Origin: Chytriomyces cf. hyalinus JEL632
Lineage: Eukaryota; Chytridiomycota; Chytridiomycetes; Chytridiales; Chytriomycetaceae
Direction of reading: 5' to 3'
Assembly (NCBI GenBank): GCA_025435555.1
Contig: JAIWWG010000015.1
Span: 186,001-250,000 of the forward strand
DNA: 64,000 nt
Of this stretch, positions 1 to 11,457 are shown piece by piece. A model generated the notes under the pieces. It was given only the letters and a program-made list of their open reading frames with translations, made no database searches and was not told the origin of the DNA. The position numbers and the translations under genes were made by a program. The number at the start of each line of letters is the position of its first letter. The stretch's first letter is position 1.

Positions 1-267
1 GACCTGTTCTCTGATGCGTTCAAGGGATTCTAGATGGGCGAATACGCGTTGTTTGCTCAAAGCGTTGTCTTGAAATGGTTCCTGCAATTCTTTTTTTTTT
101 TTTTTTTTCACGATTCAGGTTGCGATGTTTTGGTTTCCCTTTGTTGACACGACTGAGTATATTGATGAGCTGACTGGTAATACACGCAATGCGGCGAGCG
201 TGACGTTGGAGTGAATCCAAAAATATTTACCAAGTTTCATAAACGACTTAACTTAATTACTCTGGAG
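1..267. other. Left edge: possible upstream exon or 5' flank
   Basis: Contains a T-rich tract ending in TTCAG near 117, a 3' splice-site-like string, and GTAATA near 177. An upstream exon of the Sec7-like gene could end here, but no frame is convincing. Confidence 0.3.
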
Positions 268-3082
268 ATGGAGCGACTCTCAGCCATGCTACAGCGGAAG
301 GAACAGGAGCTTCTCCTCGCGAAGGAGCGGGAGGCAGGCGGGAACGCAGGGGCGTCGACGCTGGAACTTAAGCTCCTGATCCAGGAGGTAACCAGGCCGC
401 ACATCAGTGTGAAGGGAATGAACATCTGACCCCATTTCCTTGCAGAAATACTCGAAACTGAAGGAGCTCGAGCGCAAAGAGCTGCAGTCCGTCACCGAAT
501 CTCCACAGCAGACTCGCTCGAACGTTCTCGGACTGTTGGCACGCCGAGTCAACAATGCCAACAACACCAACAACCAGCAGAACAAGGACCTTATACGCAG
601 ACCTTCTATCGACGATTTCATGGAGTCTGCGACTGCCTTCAATCCAGCCTTGTCTAAAACCGAGGTTTCTCCAGGCAGCGCCGTCGAGCCAGCAGGTGGT
701 TATAACGCTGCCATGAACCATATCCGTATCAAATCAGGCATTGATTCGCCAGTTCCAGTGAACGACAAAGGGGAAGTTATTGATACAGAGGGGCTTGTTT
801 CAATCGTGGATGAAGTTACAAGTCCTGATCAAGGCACGTTTGCATCAAGTCCAGCAGACGAGGCAACGGTATATGTTCCACCTCCAATCCCTGCCATTGT
901 CGGCCCAAATTCACCGCCTGGAACCCCTCCAATTATGCCGCGAACTTCATCAAAAAAGATTGGTTCCATGCTCTCGCAACAAGAAAAAGAGAATTCGTTT
1001 GTGTCGTCACCGTTGGTATCAGCTAGACCGGCGGCTGTTCGATCGGACTCAACGGATAATCTGGCAGACTTTCCAGCGCAGTTGAACGTGCCGCTTCCTT
1101 CTCAGAACCAGTTCAAGACGCTGCGCAAGGGAGACTGGGGACTGTTGGACAAGCAGCCGTTGAATTCTGGGGAAATTCGAGAAGCGCTGGACCCTTCCGT
1201 GTATTCAATCCCTTCGGATGATCGGAATGATGCAAATGGAAGCGATTTTGACGGTTCCCCGCGTGAAAGTGCCGTCGTTGCGTCTGTTTCGAAAGTCACA
1301 AGTCCGTTAACTCTGGAACGCAATTTGGTGCTCGAAGGGCCCGCGTGGACAGTTGCAACCATTTCGAGTTTGAAAGAGTGCTACTTGTTCTTGTTTAATG
1401 ATATACTGGTCATCACCAAACCCTATGAGAGGCGCTCATCCAAGCGCATTTACTTCAAGCCTTCAGCAGTCATCAATCTTTCGACATCGCGCCTTACATT
1501 CAATGACCCAAAAGCTCGACATCCAAACAACGGTCTCCTTCTCATTGACCAAGAAACCAGGCACAAAATTGAAACAGTTGTCTCCCGGACATTTGAATCT
1601 CACCCAGTCAAGTCTGTATCGTATCTTATATCCAAAGGTGTATTTCCGCGTACCCCGTCCGCGGTCGCAACATTTCTTCTGACCACCCCGCGTCTGTCGA
1701 AAACATCATTGGGCAAATTTCTCGCCCTCCAATCACATGCTCTCATTTTGCAAGCCTACATGAAATTTCTCAACTTTACAAGCACGGACATTGTACCCTC
1801 ATTCCGCATGCTCCTATGCTCATTCCGACTTCCCACCGACGAAAGTGACAAAGTAGATATCATCATTGACGCTTTTGTCGAACGCTGGCTCCAATGCAAT
1901 CCGAAATCGCTTGCAAAAATCCTGCCCCCGTATACCCAGTCCACCAACGTGACCACAGCCCCTTCACCTATCGACCAGCAGACACAGCAGCAGCAACAAC
2001 CTGCACAACGGCACTGGCAACACGACAGTATCCGCCAAGTAGTATTCGGTCTCCTTGCACTTGACTTTGAGATTCATTACGCCCAAGCAAGTGTCAAGGA
2101 AGAAAGCGTGTTTCTGAATCGGTTCATTCGCTCGTTGCTTCCTTCTCTGCAGGCGAGTCTGCAGCGTCGATCGGATGCTGCAAGTATCAGTGCAACCACA
2201 TGCGAAAAAACTCACCGAGAAGCGTTGCGCCACATTTTCAACAGCATCGCCGATGAGCGGCTTGACATGGGGGAAGTCTCAGGCGACAAAATTGCGGGAC
2301 CTTACAGCAACGCTTTATATTGGATCTTCACGGTGGAAAACTCGGGAGACAGCGTTTCGGGCCCTGCGTCTGCCCCAGCAACAGCTCCCATCCCTTTCAC
2401 AACAACGACGCCGTTCTTGAACTTGACGGTAAATGCCGTGAGCCCTTTGATTACATTGCGCATTTCTCAGCCAGTTCCTGGGCTCAAGATTGAAGTGAGC
2501 GGTGTGGATGTCAAGTGTGAGCCGAGGGTTCTTGATTTCACCAAAGGAGCATGCGCGAGTTTCCGAGTGACTGGCTTGAGTACGGGGAGAAAAGTCGTTT
2601 TGTTCACGAGGCGCTTCGCACAGCAGGAGGATGAAAGTGTAGACATTGGTCGTGGGTTGGAGAATCCAGCTGGCATTGGTGTGCTCGTGGAGCCGGAGTG
2701 GCTCAAGTATAGGTTTGCTGTGGAGGATGGCGAGGTTTTATTGGGATCCGACTTGAATGATGGTGCTGCGAAGGAGGTGGTTGACGTCTCTAGCGGGCAA
2801 GTTATTGCCGTGTCGAGTGAAGCGGTTTTTGGACAATGGGAGGAAACGTTGAAAAAGCTGAATGGTGGGTTTTGGGAGAAAAATGCAATGGAACTGACCG
2901 GGAATAATCCGTACGGCACATTGGGCGGCCCTGAACTGTTGGAAGCGTCACAGAAAGCGATTGAAAGTGAGGAAAGGAGTCGAGAGGTTAAAAAGCGACT
3001 GCTTTCCAACGAGCAACCGATTTCAAGGAACGCCCTGCTCGTTCAGTGCGGCGCTGTGTTGGGTGAGGACAAAAGAGAATAA
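268..3082 (+). CDS. PH and Sec7-like domain protein (putative Arf exchange factor family)
   Basis: Exons 268-387 and 446-3082; the intron 388-445 has GT/CAG ends and keeps phase 0. The start at 268 is tentative: the frame is open further upstream and an upstream exon may lie left of the window. The first 60 residues look like a charged coiled coil, followed by a long disordered stretch, a PH-like segment (motif LFLFNDILVITKP, codons near 1384-1422) and a Sec7-like segment (near 1660-2120) with the family signature CSFRLP and a following AFVERW-CNP. A C-terminal beta-rich part (from about 2400) follows, as in other fungal Sec7/PH proteins I recall. Sec7 domains load GTP on Arf GTPases at membranes. 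The catalytic glutamate loop and the MLNTDLHNP motif are not conserved, so exchange activity is doubtful. Poly(A) signal near 3079. Confidence 0.7.
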
Positions 3083-3213
3083 AAAGCCATGTGCGCCGAG
3101 AGTTTGGATGTAAACCCATGCAAAACCATCCAACTAGAATGTGGTGGGCCGTTATTGAAAAATGCATAACGACGAAGCAAAACAATCCAAACTGCGCTTG
3201 AGTGTCTCAATCA

Positions 3214-4200
3214 TTACCACAGCTGGTGCAATAAATCCATCCCCGCGGCTCTTCCCAGCAACCCAGCAGCATTTTTGCTGGGTAGGTTCGCAACAATGTA
3301 GGTCCCAATCCCTTGAGCAAAGCTGCAGGACCTTAATGCCCAACCATTTTCATTGCACAGTCCATGAATCCTATCTATATTCCAGGAGGTTGAGCCTGAA
3401 TACGAGATTTGATGACGTCGGGAGGAATTGCAGTAACGCCAGTCGCTCATTTCCACCGGCAAATAATGTGGCGCCAACAGAGATATTTTGTCCTTCCTGT
3501 TTCAAGAGTATGTAAAAGCATTCGTATGCGGCAAAGTACGGGCCATCGTATCAACCGTTCCTCTGATAAAGTCTTCGTGTTCTTGGAATAATGGTTTCAC
3601 GCGCGCGAAACTACACAGCTTCCTTGAAGACACCAACACCAGCATCCAACATACCCTTGCATTTAACGCCTCCTTTCACCTGGTCCTGCTTCTGAAAAAT
3701 CACCGTGATATGTTCCATGGGAGAGTGACACCAGTTGTGACGAAGCCCGAGAATCCCTCCCAGAAAGCAAAATTCGTGCAAGCTCATCTATTTCGATTTT
3801 CTGTTTGATGTGGCCGCGTACCGAGATTCGCTGTCCCAAATCGTGCGATCAGAATCTGAGATGCGGGAATAAAGAGTTTGAGTTACAGACGGTGGCATCA
3901 GAGGGGTAAGTACAACACGGCAGAAAAGGAGCGCATAAAGTGGCATTGACGATAGAAGAAGATTGACTCACCAAAAGGGCCTACATAGGAGTCAGCCAAT
4001 CAGCGGGCCTGAAACTCCTGTGTCAAGTGCTTTGAGCCCCCCGTCCTCCGCGATGGTCTTCTTGAAGTAATAGAATATGCCTCTGTACTGGCCAGGTATA
4101 GTCGTCTGCATGGGGGCCTTAATTGTGTCGAAGGGCTGACCAGCGAGCACATTTGCAATGCCGCAGAAACTACCTCCGAAGAAGGTCTGTGAAGGACGAT
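3214..4200 (-). pseudogene. Mitochondrial carrier (SLC25) pseudogene
   Basis: Translation of the minus strand in several frames gives all three repeats of a mitochondrial carrier in order: repeat 1 with GGSFCGIANVLAGQPFDTIK near 4115-4190, repeat 2 with PMEHITVIFQKQ near 3690-3722, repeat 3 with AIPPDVIKSRIQAQPPG near 3390-3430, and a recognisable C-terminal third to about 3214. The PxD/ExxK carrier signatures are intact or nearly so, but reading needs repeated frame changes, there are in-frame stops (after the first repeat, and twice after the third signature) and part of the segment after repeat 2 is deleted. A 5' exon may lie above 4200 (a GTAAAC...TTCACAG intron is possible at about 4195-4245) but I could not assign a start. 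Carriers of this family move metabolites across the inner mitochondrial membrane; substrate cannot be told. Confidence 0.82.
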
Positions 4201-4639
4201 AGAGTGAGGACCTTCAGTTTGGTTCCATACGTGGCCTGTGTTAGTTTACCTTCAGTGATCGACGTCTCGCTTCTTCTCAGTCCTTTGGGGCATCTTCAAC
4301 GCGTTTGACTTGGAACTGGAAGTTTTTTTGTTGCGCCAGATTTCCTTCACATGGGAGGTGCCCGAATTGAACATAAGCATTGCCGAGCTTTGAACCAGCA
4401 TTTTCAGATATTGTTGCTAACGCGGGCACGAGAGCTGTGATGGAGTGTCTGATGTATCGTCGTGGAACGGTGTCGTTTTTTCAGCGACCTCAGCGGTCCC
4501 CATCGGCGCGGCCCATTTGGGACAACGCTGAGCCAGAATAAACTTTTGCTGAAGGATTGTTTGTTGCTGTTTTGGAACAGGATCGCCGATGTAAAAACAA
4601 TACAAGTTATTCATTCAAATCGGACAAATAAACACAGTC
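4201..4639. other. Region without a supported gene (4.2-4.64 kb)
   Basis: Only short out-of-context ORFs. It probably contains the decayed 5' part of the carrier pseudogene and the promoter of the peroxidase gene that starts at 4640. Confidence 0.5.
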
Positions 4640-5558
4640 ATGCACGCCGCACTCATCCACATGATCGCCGTTGCCTGCGCAAGCGTCCTCGCTTTCCCCG
4701 TTCAGCAGCCGCTCTTTTCAGTAACTTTGATCGACGAAACACCTGTTGGCGTCTACCTTCCCCCAGCCGCCACGGATACGCGTGGTCCATGCCCCGCACT
4801 GAACACGATGGCCAACCACGGATACATCCCAAGAGACGGACGTGGCATCACTCAGCCCATGCTGATGGATGTGCTCGAGCGTGTGCTTGGTCTCGGCAGA
4901 GCTAACATTAGACTGGCAACCGTTGCTGCGTTTGCTCTCAAGACATCTACATGGTTCCCGGGTGTCCGCGATCCAACCGAGGTGCGTATGTTTCTTTTTC
5001 TTTGTGTGGGTATCTGCAAGCGTAAACTGACGGATGACTCGCAATTCAGGTTTTCGAAGACGGAACTCCGTATCTGAATCTGGACGATCTGAACATGCAC
5101 GGACGCATTGAACACGACGCTTCTCTGACCCGTCAAGACTCTTTCTTCGGCAACAATTGGAATGTCGACCAAAGCCTTCTGGCCCAGTTTAAAAACTCTT
5201 CCTCGAACGGACAAGTTGTCACCTTGGACGACATGGCCGCATTCAGAGTTGCAAGAACCGCGCATAGCAAAGAAAACAATCCAGAAGCTGACTTGACTGA
5301 CGGTCCTCAGAAGTTCTGCTGGGGTGAAGCATCATTGGCAATGATGATTTTTGGCGGTGAGAAACACCTTCTTGTTCCGATCTTCACTATCGCTAACATG
5401 GATTTGATCCAGACTCCAAAGAAATCAGCATTGATAACATTGAATCCTTCTTTGGACAGGAGCGTATCCCAGATGGCTACCAGAAGCCAGACCCTCCGAT
5501 CGGATACTTTGCGCTGCAATCTCACATTTCGGATCTCAAAGGCAGAGCAAAGAACTAA
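4640..5558 (+). CDS. Secreted heme-thiolate peroxidase (chloroperoxidase / unspecific peroxygenase family)
   Basis: Exons 4640-4981, 5050-5356, 5413-5558; both introns are GT-AG and the phases fit, giving 264 residues. A hydrophobic N-terminal signal peptide ends near residue 19. The family heme-ligand motif is present as PCP (Cys51) followed by LNTMANHGYIPRDG, and the acid-base Glu motif EHDASL follows with Glu135. The end contains FFGQERIPDGYQKP, typical of the short group of these enzymes. They use hydrogen peroxide to halogenate or oxygenate organic substrates outside the cell. Substrate is unknown. An AATAAA signal lies near 5648. The gene converges on the kinase gene ending at 5804. Confidence 0.92.
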
Positions 5559-5803
5559 TTGACGACTTAGTATGCGACGTGAAATCTGTGAAAAGTCCAT
5601 TTTATCTAATCTCGTTGTACTGTTTCCTTTTGTTCTTCCAAGCCGAAAATAAAACTTGTCCGGTCAGCCCCTCTTAGGAAGTACAAGGCATGTTTGGATT
5701 TATTGAGACGCGTTTTTTGTTCCACAAGAAACTGGGGAGGATCGCTCAGCACGGCAACGACCGAGCCTAAGTCTGCCTGCAAGCCACCCGCAATTGAGCA
5801 TCA

Positions 5804-7531
5804 TCAGAAGTCGGGAAACATGCTAGCGTATAAATGATCCTCGCTCGTTAACTGAATGGTGCCTAGCTGCATCTCAACTACAGAGCTTTGGTCAGTGTAA
5901 ATGTCAAAATTCTGAATGTCCCCGTCCCCAGCAATACTGGGCACAAACGGAACCGGAATCGAACAATTCTCCGCCTCCTTCCAACTCACAGTACGGAACC
6001 ACGGATGAGCCTTGATTTCCCTCGCGCCATTAATACCCAGCCGCTTTCCCGGGTTGCTTTGCAACAGTTTTGACAGTAAATCTTTTGCAACATCACCAAT
6101 CTGAGAACTCCACCGCATTTCAAAATTGAGAATGCGCTCATAGATTGATAGCGCCGAATCAGCTTGGAAAGGGCTGTATCCTGCCATGAGCTCGTAGCAC
6201 ACTGTTCCGAGCGACCACCAGTCCACCGCTTTCGTGTATCCAGCCTTCATGATGATTTCAGGGGCCATGTAGGCCGGTGTACCGCAAAATGTGGTTGCGT
6301 GGTTGCGAGGAATGACTTTGGCAAAGCCAAAATCGGCGATTTTGATATGACCCAAGGGGTCAATCAGGATATTCTGGTTTCTTCAAAGTCAGTGGCGGCA
6401 CTGCAAAACCCAACGCATCATTTTGCGCTCACCTCTGGCTTCAAGTCCCTATAAACCACGTCTTTCGAATGAATGTATTCGAGCGCAAGCAGGATTTCGC
6501 ACGTGTAAAACCGAGCAATTGATTCCGGAAAGCGGACATGTTTGCGAATATGGCTGAACATGTCCCCGCCAGGAATGTACTCCAACACCAGATACAGATG
6601 CTTTGGATCCTGGAAAGTCGTCACAAGGTCCACAATGAACGGGCTCTTTAAAATGTTGAGGATATTCTTTTCGCTCATCACGTGCTTGATCTGCTTTGTC
6701 TTTACAATATCTGCTTTCCGCAGTGATTTCATTGCGTATGTTCGCGGCATTTTGCACTGAGTATTCTCCGAGTTCACGTTGATGCTGGGCTCCCCTTCCC
6801 GACGCTTGAAGCTGACAACATGCACCCGCGCAAAGGCACCCTTCCCAATTTGTTCTCGGATTTCAAAGTCTTTTAAACTGAATGTATGGCACCGATCTTG
6901 TCACGTCCGTAGCTGAAGTTAGTCACTGAGAAGAGCAGGTTTATGCTGAAAAAGTATCTTCACCGTTTGAAGTCAGATTCCCCAGAGCCGCTTGCTCTTT
7001 CATCAGCTTCTTGGACTTCAAGTTGTTTCCCATAAAGTTAGCATGAATTCGCGCTTCCTGAACGTCATCATTATTGTTATGCGGCGCGGAAATGGGTCTC
7101 TTGAAGGTGGATGGTAGCTCCAATTTATTCCGCTGAAAAGTTGTCGGTCGCTTTTGAATCGGATCCATTGCTGGTGGAGTGGGAGCCTTCAAGGTGGCCT
7201 TTTTGGGAAGTATCGGCTTTTCAGGTGTTTCTTTCACAGTCAGTGTTTGCGTGGATCCTTTCAGACTCACTGCTGACCCCGAACTGCTGAGTTTTCGCGT
7301 TACAGCTCCAAGGATCTCAGCTTCGTTTTGCAACACTTCTGGATCCAGTTTGACTACAGACAGCCGACCACCCTTCGCAGCGGCTGCCGGGGTGGTAGGC
7401 GGTATTCCAGAGACATTTGTGACAGATGGCGTTCGACTTTTAGAAGGAGATGGCTGTTTGATGAGTGGGGGTAAATTCGCAGAAATGGATGTTGAGGGTT
7501 GCAGGGCATTCTTCTTTGATATGAGGGACAT
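5804..7531 (-). CDS. AGC-family protein kinase, PKA catalytic subunit-like
   Basis: Minus-strand exons 6964-7531, 6433-6896 and 5804-6373; introns 6897-6963 and 6374-6432 keep phase, giving 533 residues. About 195 low-complexity Ser/Thr/Pro-rich residues precede the kinase domain. Visible motifs: glycine loop IGKGAFARV (about 206-214), YRDLKPE with catalytic Asp340, DFG (358-360), activation loop TTFCGTP with the expected phospho-Thr372, and APE. The C-terminal tail ends in FPDF, matching the FxxF hydrophobic tail of PKA catalytic subunits. The likely role is cAMP-dependent phosphorylation, inferred from family. The ATG at 7531 is the first in frame; an upstream splice site (TTGCAG ending near 7580) leaves open a further 5' exon. 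Confidence 0.85.
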
Positions 7532-7812
7532 TTGAGATTTCGCAGCCCTTTCTCCCAGTGGAGAATCTGACCCAGTCTGCAAATGAATGGGTGCTGGTAC
7601 GAGGCTGAGTTGATCGTTTTGATGGAAAGCGGCTTGTCACGTCCACGACCGGCGCTAAAACTCAAATTCTTCAAGTCCAGTTCCTTCCAGATGCGCCAGT
7701 TCCAAATTTGGAAGCCCGAAAAAAACTAAAGGATACAGTGTTAAACCACAGCATCGTATCGGTGACTGATGGAAAAGATGGCCAAAATCAATGCGCTGAG
7801 TACCGAATCACG

Positions 7813-8847
7813 ATGTCAGTGGTTGCTTGGCCTGAACTCCGAAATTTTGAAATGAGTTTATTCGACCCTCGCACAGCCATCCAGCACTACGTGTGCCAAT
7901 GGACTGGCATCAAGCCCGCACTAACCGGAATGATCAATTCGTCTCCTTGGACTTCTGCGCCGTGGACAAGCGATTACATCGACATCACCGGAAACACGGA
8001 GCCAAGGCCGCGGTTCCGAACGCGCACAAAGATGCTTTGGGACGACGAGTACTTTTACTTTGCGGCAGAGATGGAAGAACCGCATGTCTGGACAAACATC
8101 ACTGAGAAGAACGCGGTTGTTTACTGGCAGAACGACTGGTGAAGCGTGCCTTTGTTGAGTTTATAAGAGGCTTGCACTGATCCAGCACAACTTGCAGGGA
8201 AATATTTATCGACCCAGACGGCGATGGACTCAACTACTACGAATTTGAAGTCAATGCGCTCAACACAATCTGGGAACTGACTCTCGACAAGCCATATAGC
8301 AGGGGTGGCCAAGCAACGCATCCCACCAATATCGACGGCCTCGTCTCCGCAGTCTATGTGGACGGAACTGTCAACGATTCGTCAGATGTTGATCGTGGAT
8401 GGTCCGTTGAGGTCGCAATCCCGTGGGCCGGCAAGTGGATGCCAGCGATATGAGCTGTTGCTGATTTGCGCATTTCCCCTCTCGCAAAACATCAGGACTC
8501 CAAAAGTACAACATCAACCCGCCTTCGCGCGCGACTCCTCCGAGCGTTGGGGACTCCTGGCGTGTCAACTTTTCTCGCGTTGAGTGGCCGTTTCGGATTG
8601 ACAAAGACGGAGCGTATGTGCGCATTCCCGATGAAAACCGATGGGATATTCATTACGAGGTCTGTCTGCTGTTCAATTTGTTTACGTCTGTTTATGCCGT
8701 CTTCAAAAAAATTAGGACAACTGGTCCTGGAGCAGCCAGGGAGAAATCAACATGCATATTCCAGAGAAATGGGGAGTCGTTGTATTCGCGAAAGAGGCTG
8801 GTGAAGGGGCTGTAAGGGGTGAATTGGTGCACCAAAGCAAGAGTTGA
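7813..8847 (+). CDS. CBM9-like carbohydrate-binding domain protein
   Basis: Exons 7813-8138, 8198-8430, 8496-8659, 8716-8847, 284 residues. The chain matches family 9-like carbohydrate-binding proteins: [28 protein letters not shown] in the first exon, then [45 protein letters not shown] and a last segment ending near [16 protein letters not shown]. The second intron (8431-8495) must start with GCAAGT to keep both frame and family motifs, i.e. a GC-AG intron. No signal peptide is seen, so a cytosolic or non-classical location is possible. The frame is also open upstream to about 7615 and codes a plausible sequence, so the true N-terminus may be up to 66 residues longer. It is head to head with the kinase gene. 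Confidence 0.8.
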
Positions 8848-9138
8848 GCCAGAACGAAACGATGTCGAGTTTATTCGCAACTGGCAATCAGTAAAACTGG
8901 GTGTATTGCATCCGAAAGAACCGCTGCAGCAAGTGCTCGATCTTGCGAGAGCCGCCAATTACTGTCGTCAAAATTGATGTCAATGACTTGGTTTGGGACC
9001 ACAGTCGCTTGCAGCTGCCGACTTTTTTTGTGTGTTGCTGCATTTGCAATCATCAAACTCGAACCCATCATGTTTCCATTGATTTTATTGCACGTTTCAA
9101 TTAAGAAGCAAAGGTATGATAAACTATACATAAATGCA

Positions 9139-10940
9139 TCATTCAGAGTGCGAATCCCTCCCATTCGCAAGTAGAGCATCTCGCTCTGAATACTCTGGCG
9201 GCCTTCTCCCCGCTATTCTCTCCGCTGCATCATCAGCACCATCATCCTCGACATACACGTCCCCACGCTCCCGGTAAAGTGGCAAAGGTTCTACAGTACT
9301 GTCGTCCGGATCGTCTCCTCTTCTACGCCCCTCTAACCAGTATTCCCAACCAAGCCAACGGAAAACTACCTGAACCACCCACCCAAGCACCCACACCACA
9401 GCAAAAATCCCAAGCGCGACTCCAACGCTGATGCCAATTACTGCACTGAAAGCCCAAATAAAGAACCAAACTGGGGATGCACCGGTTCCCTCACGTTGGT
9501 TCGGGTCCAAGTGAAACACCGTTGTTGCGTACGGATCCAGCGTGCCACTGTCCGTATGGGATGGGTTATTGAGTGGATTTCGTTGGTTTCCCAGGCCTGA
9601 ACCTCCTTCGAAACCGATGGCAGAGCTTGGGGAGGTTATAACGACGAACATTTGAGAAATGAATTTCGGATTTGGAAAAGGGATGCGGCAAGTGAATCGA
9701 GGAGCAGAAGATGGTGAAGGTGATGAATTCGAGATCAAAACTTCAGAATCCTGCCCATCATTGCTTTCCAACACAAGCCGTTGGGAATTTGAGTCATCGT
9801 ACGATTTGGTTTGATCATACTCGCGTTGGGTGCGACTCCGATTAAATAGGTTGTATGAGGCTTTAAGCAGCTCATTTAAAATAGTGGTATAATGTTTTCT
9901 GCGTGATTTCGAAACCCGAACAAGCGATGAACTGTTTGCAGCACCATTCGATTTCAATTCGCGCGGAAATTCGCAAGTTATCAGAGGCTTTGGCCTGTGC
10001 GGGTGTGTTCCAGAAACGTCGTACTCCATTAAATTCAACGTGAAGTTTGCCATTCCAGTGGCCTTAAATGACCAAAAGGAGGGTGGTGTTGCGAAAATAA
10101 AGTAGTACGATTCAGTTGGTTGATTTGAGAATTCATATTTTCCTTGATAAGATGATTCGCTATGGATTCGAAGTGCCTGCGTTTCCTCACCCGTGGCGTC
10201 ACGGCGCCTTGGTCGTGGTCAGACAGGATAAAATGAAACAAAGTCAAGCCTCCTCACCACAAGTCAAAACCAGCTTGACTCTGCATGACCGTTAATGATG
10301 GAGCCAGAGCTGAATCGTGCACGTTGTTGTCTGAACGTAGATCCCATTCCACCGTGATGTTTCCGCCTCCAATGACATCCCACCGCAGTGCCGCAAACTG
10401 AAACTGCATGACCCCATTAGCTTCCCGTGAATTGTCCAAAGTGATGTCCAGACTACGAGAGATTGTCTTTTCAGCTGGGATAACTATCGGAGGGTTGTTG
10501 TAAAATACGTGAGCAAGAGCCACAAGGCCAGTTGAATCCACATCTCGCGCATGCTCTGTAGCCATTTCATTTCCCGCATTCATGTAAGAACCTGCATCGA
10601 TTGCAAGCATGGAATAAAGCGCGGTGTCGAAGCGGACAAGATGTTGGGTGGAGCCTGGAAGGATCTCGGAGAACGCCGGATCGAAGGACACGATGGGCCA
10701 CAATACGAATGCCAAAGATATCACAGCTACGAGTGCGACGAGAACGGGTACAATGGCTTGCGCATCGTCCCAGTCGTCATCGCTATCTGTGCGCCGAGTG
10801 ATGGCAGGGAGTTCGAGTGTAGGTAGGAGGTGGTGACGCTGCGGCGAAGTTGCGCTCAATCCATCGGTGCTGCTTGGGACGGTATTCCTGGCCTCCACAT
10901 CGCTTTCATTTGAAGATGGTGCAGGGCCGCTTCCTTGCAT
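9139..10940 (-). CDS. Two-TM membrane protein with cytosolic PPEY tail, function unknown
   Basis: Minus-strand exons 10258-10940 and 9139-10159; the intron 10160-10257 has GT/TAG ends and joins TG to C, giving 567 residues. The first ATG in frame is at 10940. Residues near 75-100 form one hydrophobic helix (VPVLVALVAVISLAFVLWP) and a second long one lies near the end (WFFIWAFSAVIGISVGVALG). The roughly 340 residues between them would face the lumen or outside, with several NxS/T sites. The acidic tail contains PPEYSERDALL, a PY motif of the sort bound by WW domains of Nedd4/Rsp5 ubiquitin ligases, plus a dileucine-like signal. I do not recognise the family. Confidence 0.68.
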
Positions 10941-11457
10941 TTTTTTGTTCTTTCCACAGCTTGGTGTGGACGCTGTTTTACTGCACACTGGGAATGACTC
11001 TGCTTATAAAACGCGACTAGCGACTCACTCAACCATTGGATGCCCTTACGAGGCGTACTGATAAAGCTAATACGATTACTGACGATACCATCAGTGAATC
11101 ATCCCGTGACGTTGAGATGAACACACATGCGCCGCCCTCAAAGTGCAAATATCCATGCGACGTAATCCGCGCGTTTCAAACAAAATGGCATGGTTGTCTC
11201 CTTGCCCAACGAATGCACCAGGGACCGCAGTCCGTCCGAAAATTGAGCGCCAAAAGCGGTTCAGTTCCATGGTTAGCGGATGTAGTGAAACCGTCGTTAT
11301 TATGTGATAAAGACTGGCGTGCCATGGAGATTGCTCTAATTATTGATTGGTGAGTTGAATGTTTCTGATTGGTCCACCATTTCTTTCTTCTCAAGCTTCC
11401 ACCACCGATCAGCAGATACACACGCACACTCTGACAAGCACCTATATCTACAAAGCG
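10941..11457. promoter_or_regulatory. Divergent promoter region with two CCAAT boxes
   Basis: This 517-base gap separates the start of the minus-strand membrane protein and the plus-strand RhoGAP-like gene. Two ATTGG (inverted CCAAT) elements lie at 11346-11350 and 11368-11372, about 90-110 bases before the plus-strand ATG. No coding sequence is supported. Confidence 0.45.

Noticed and set aside
4640-8847. Secondary-metabolite cluster around the peroxidase
   Set aside because: Neighbours are a pseudogene, a signalling kinase and a carbohydrate-binding protein, with no synthase or transporter.
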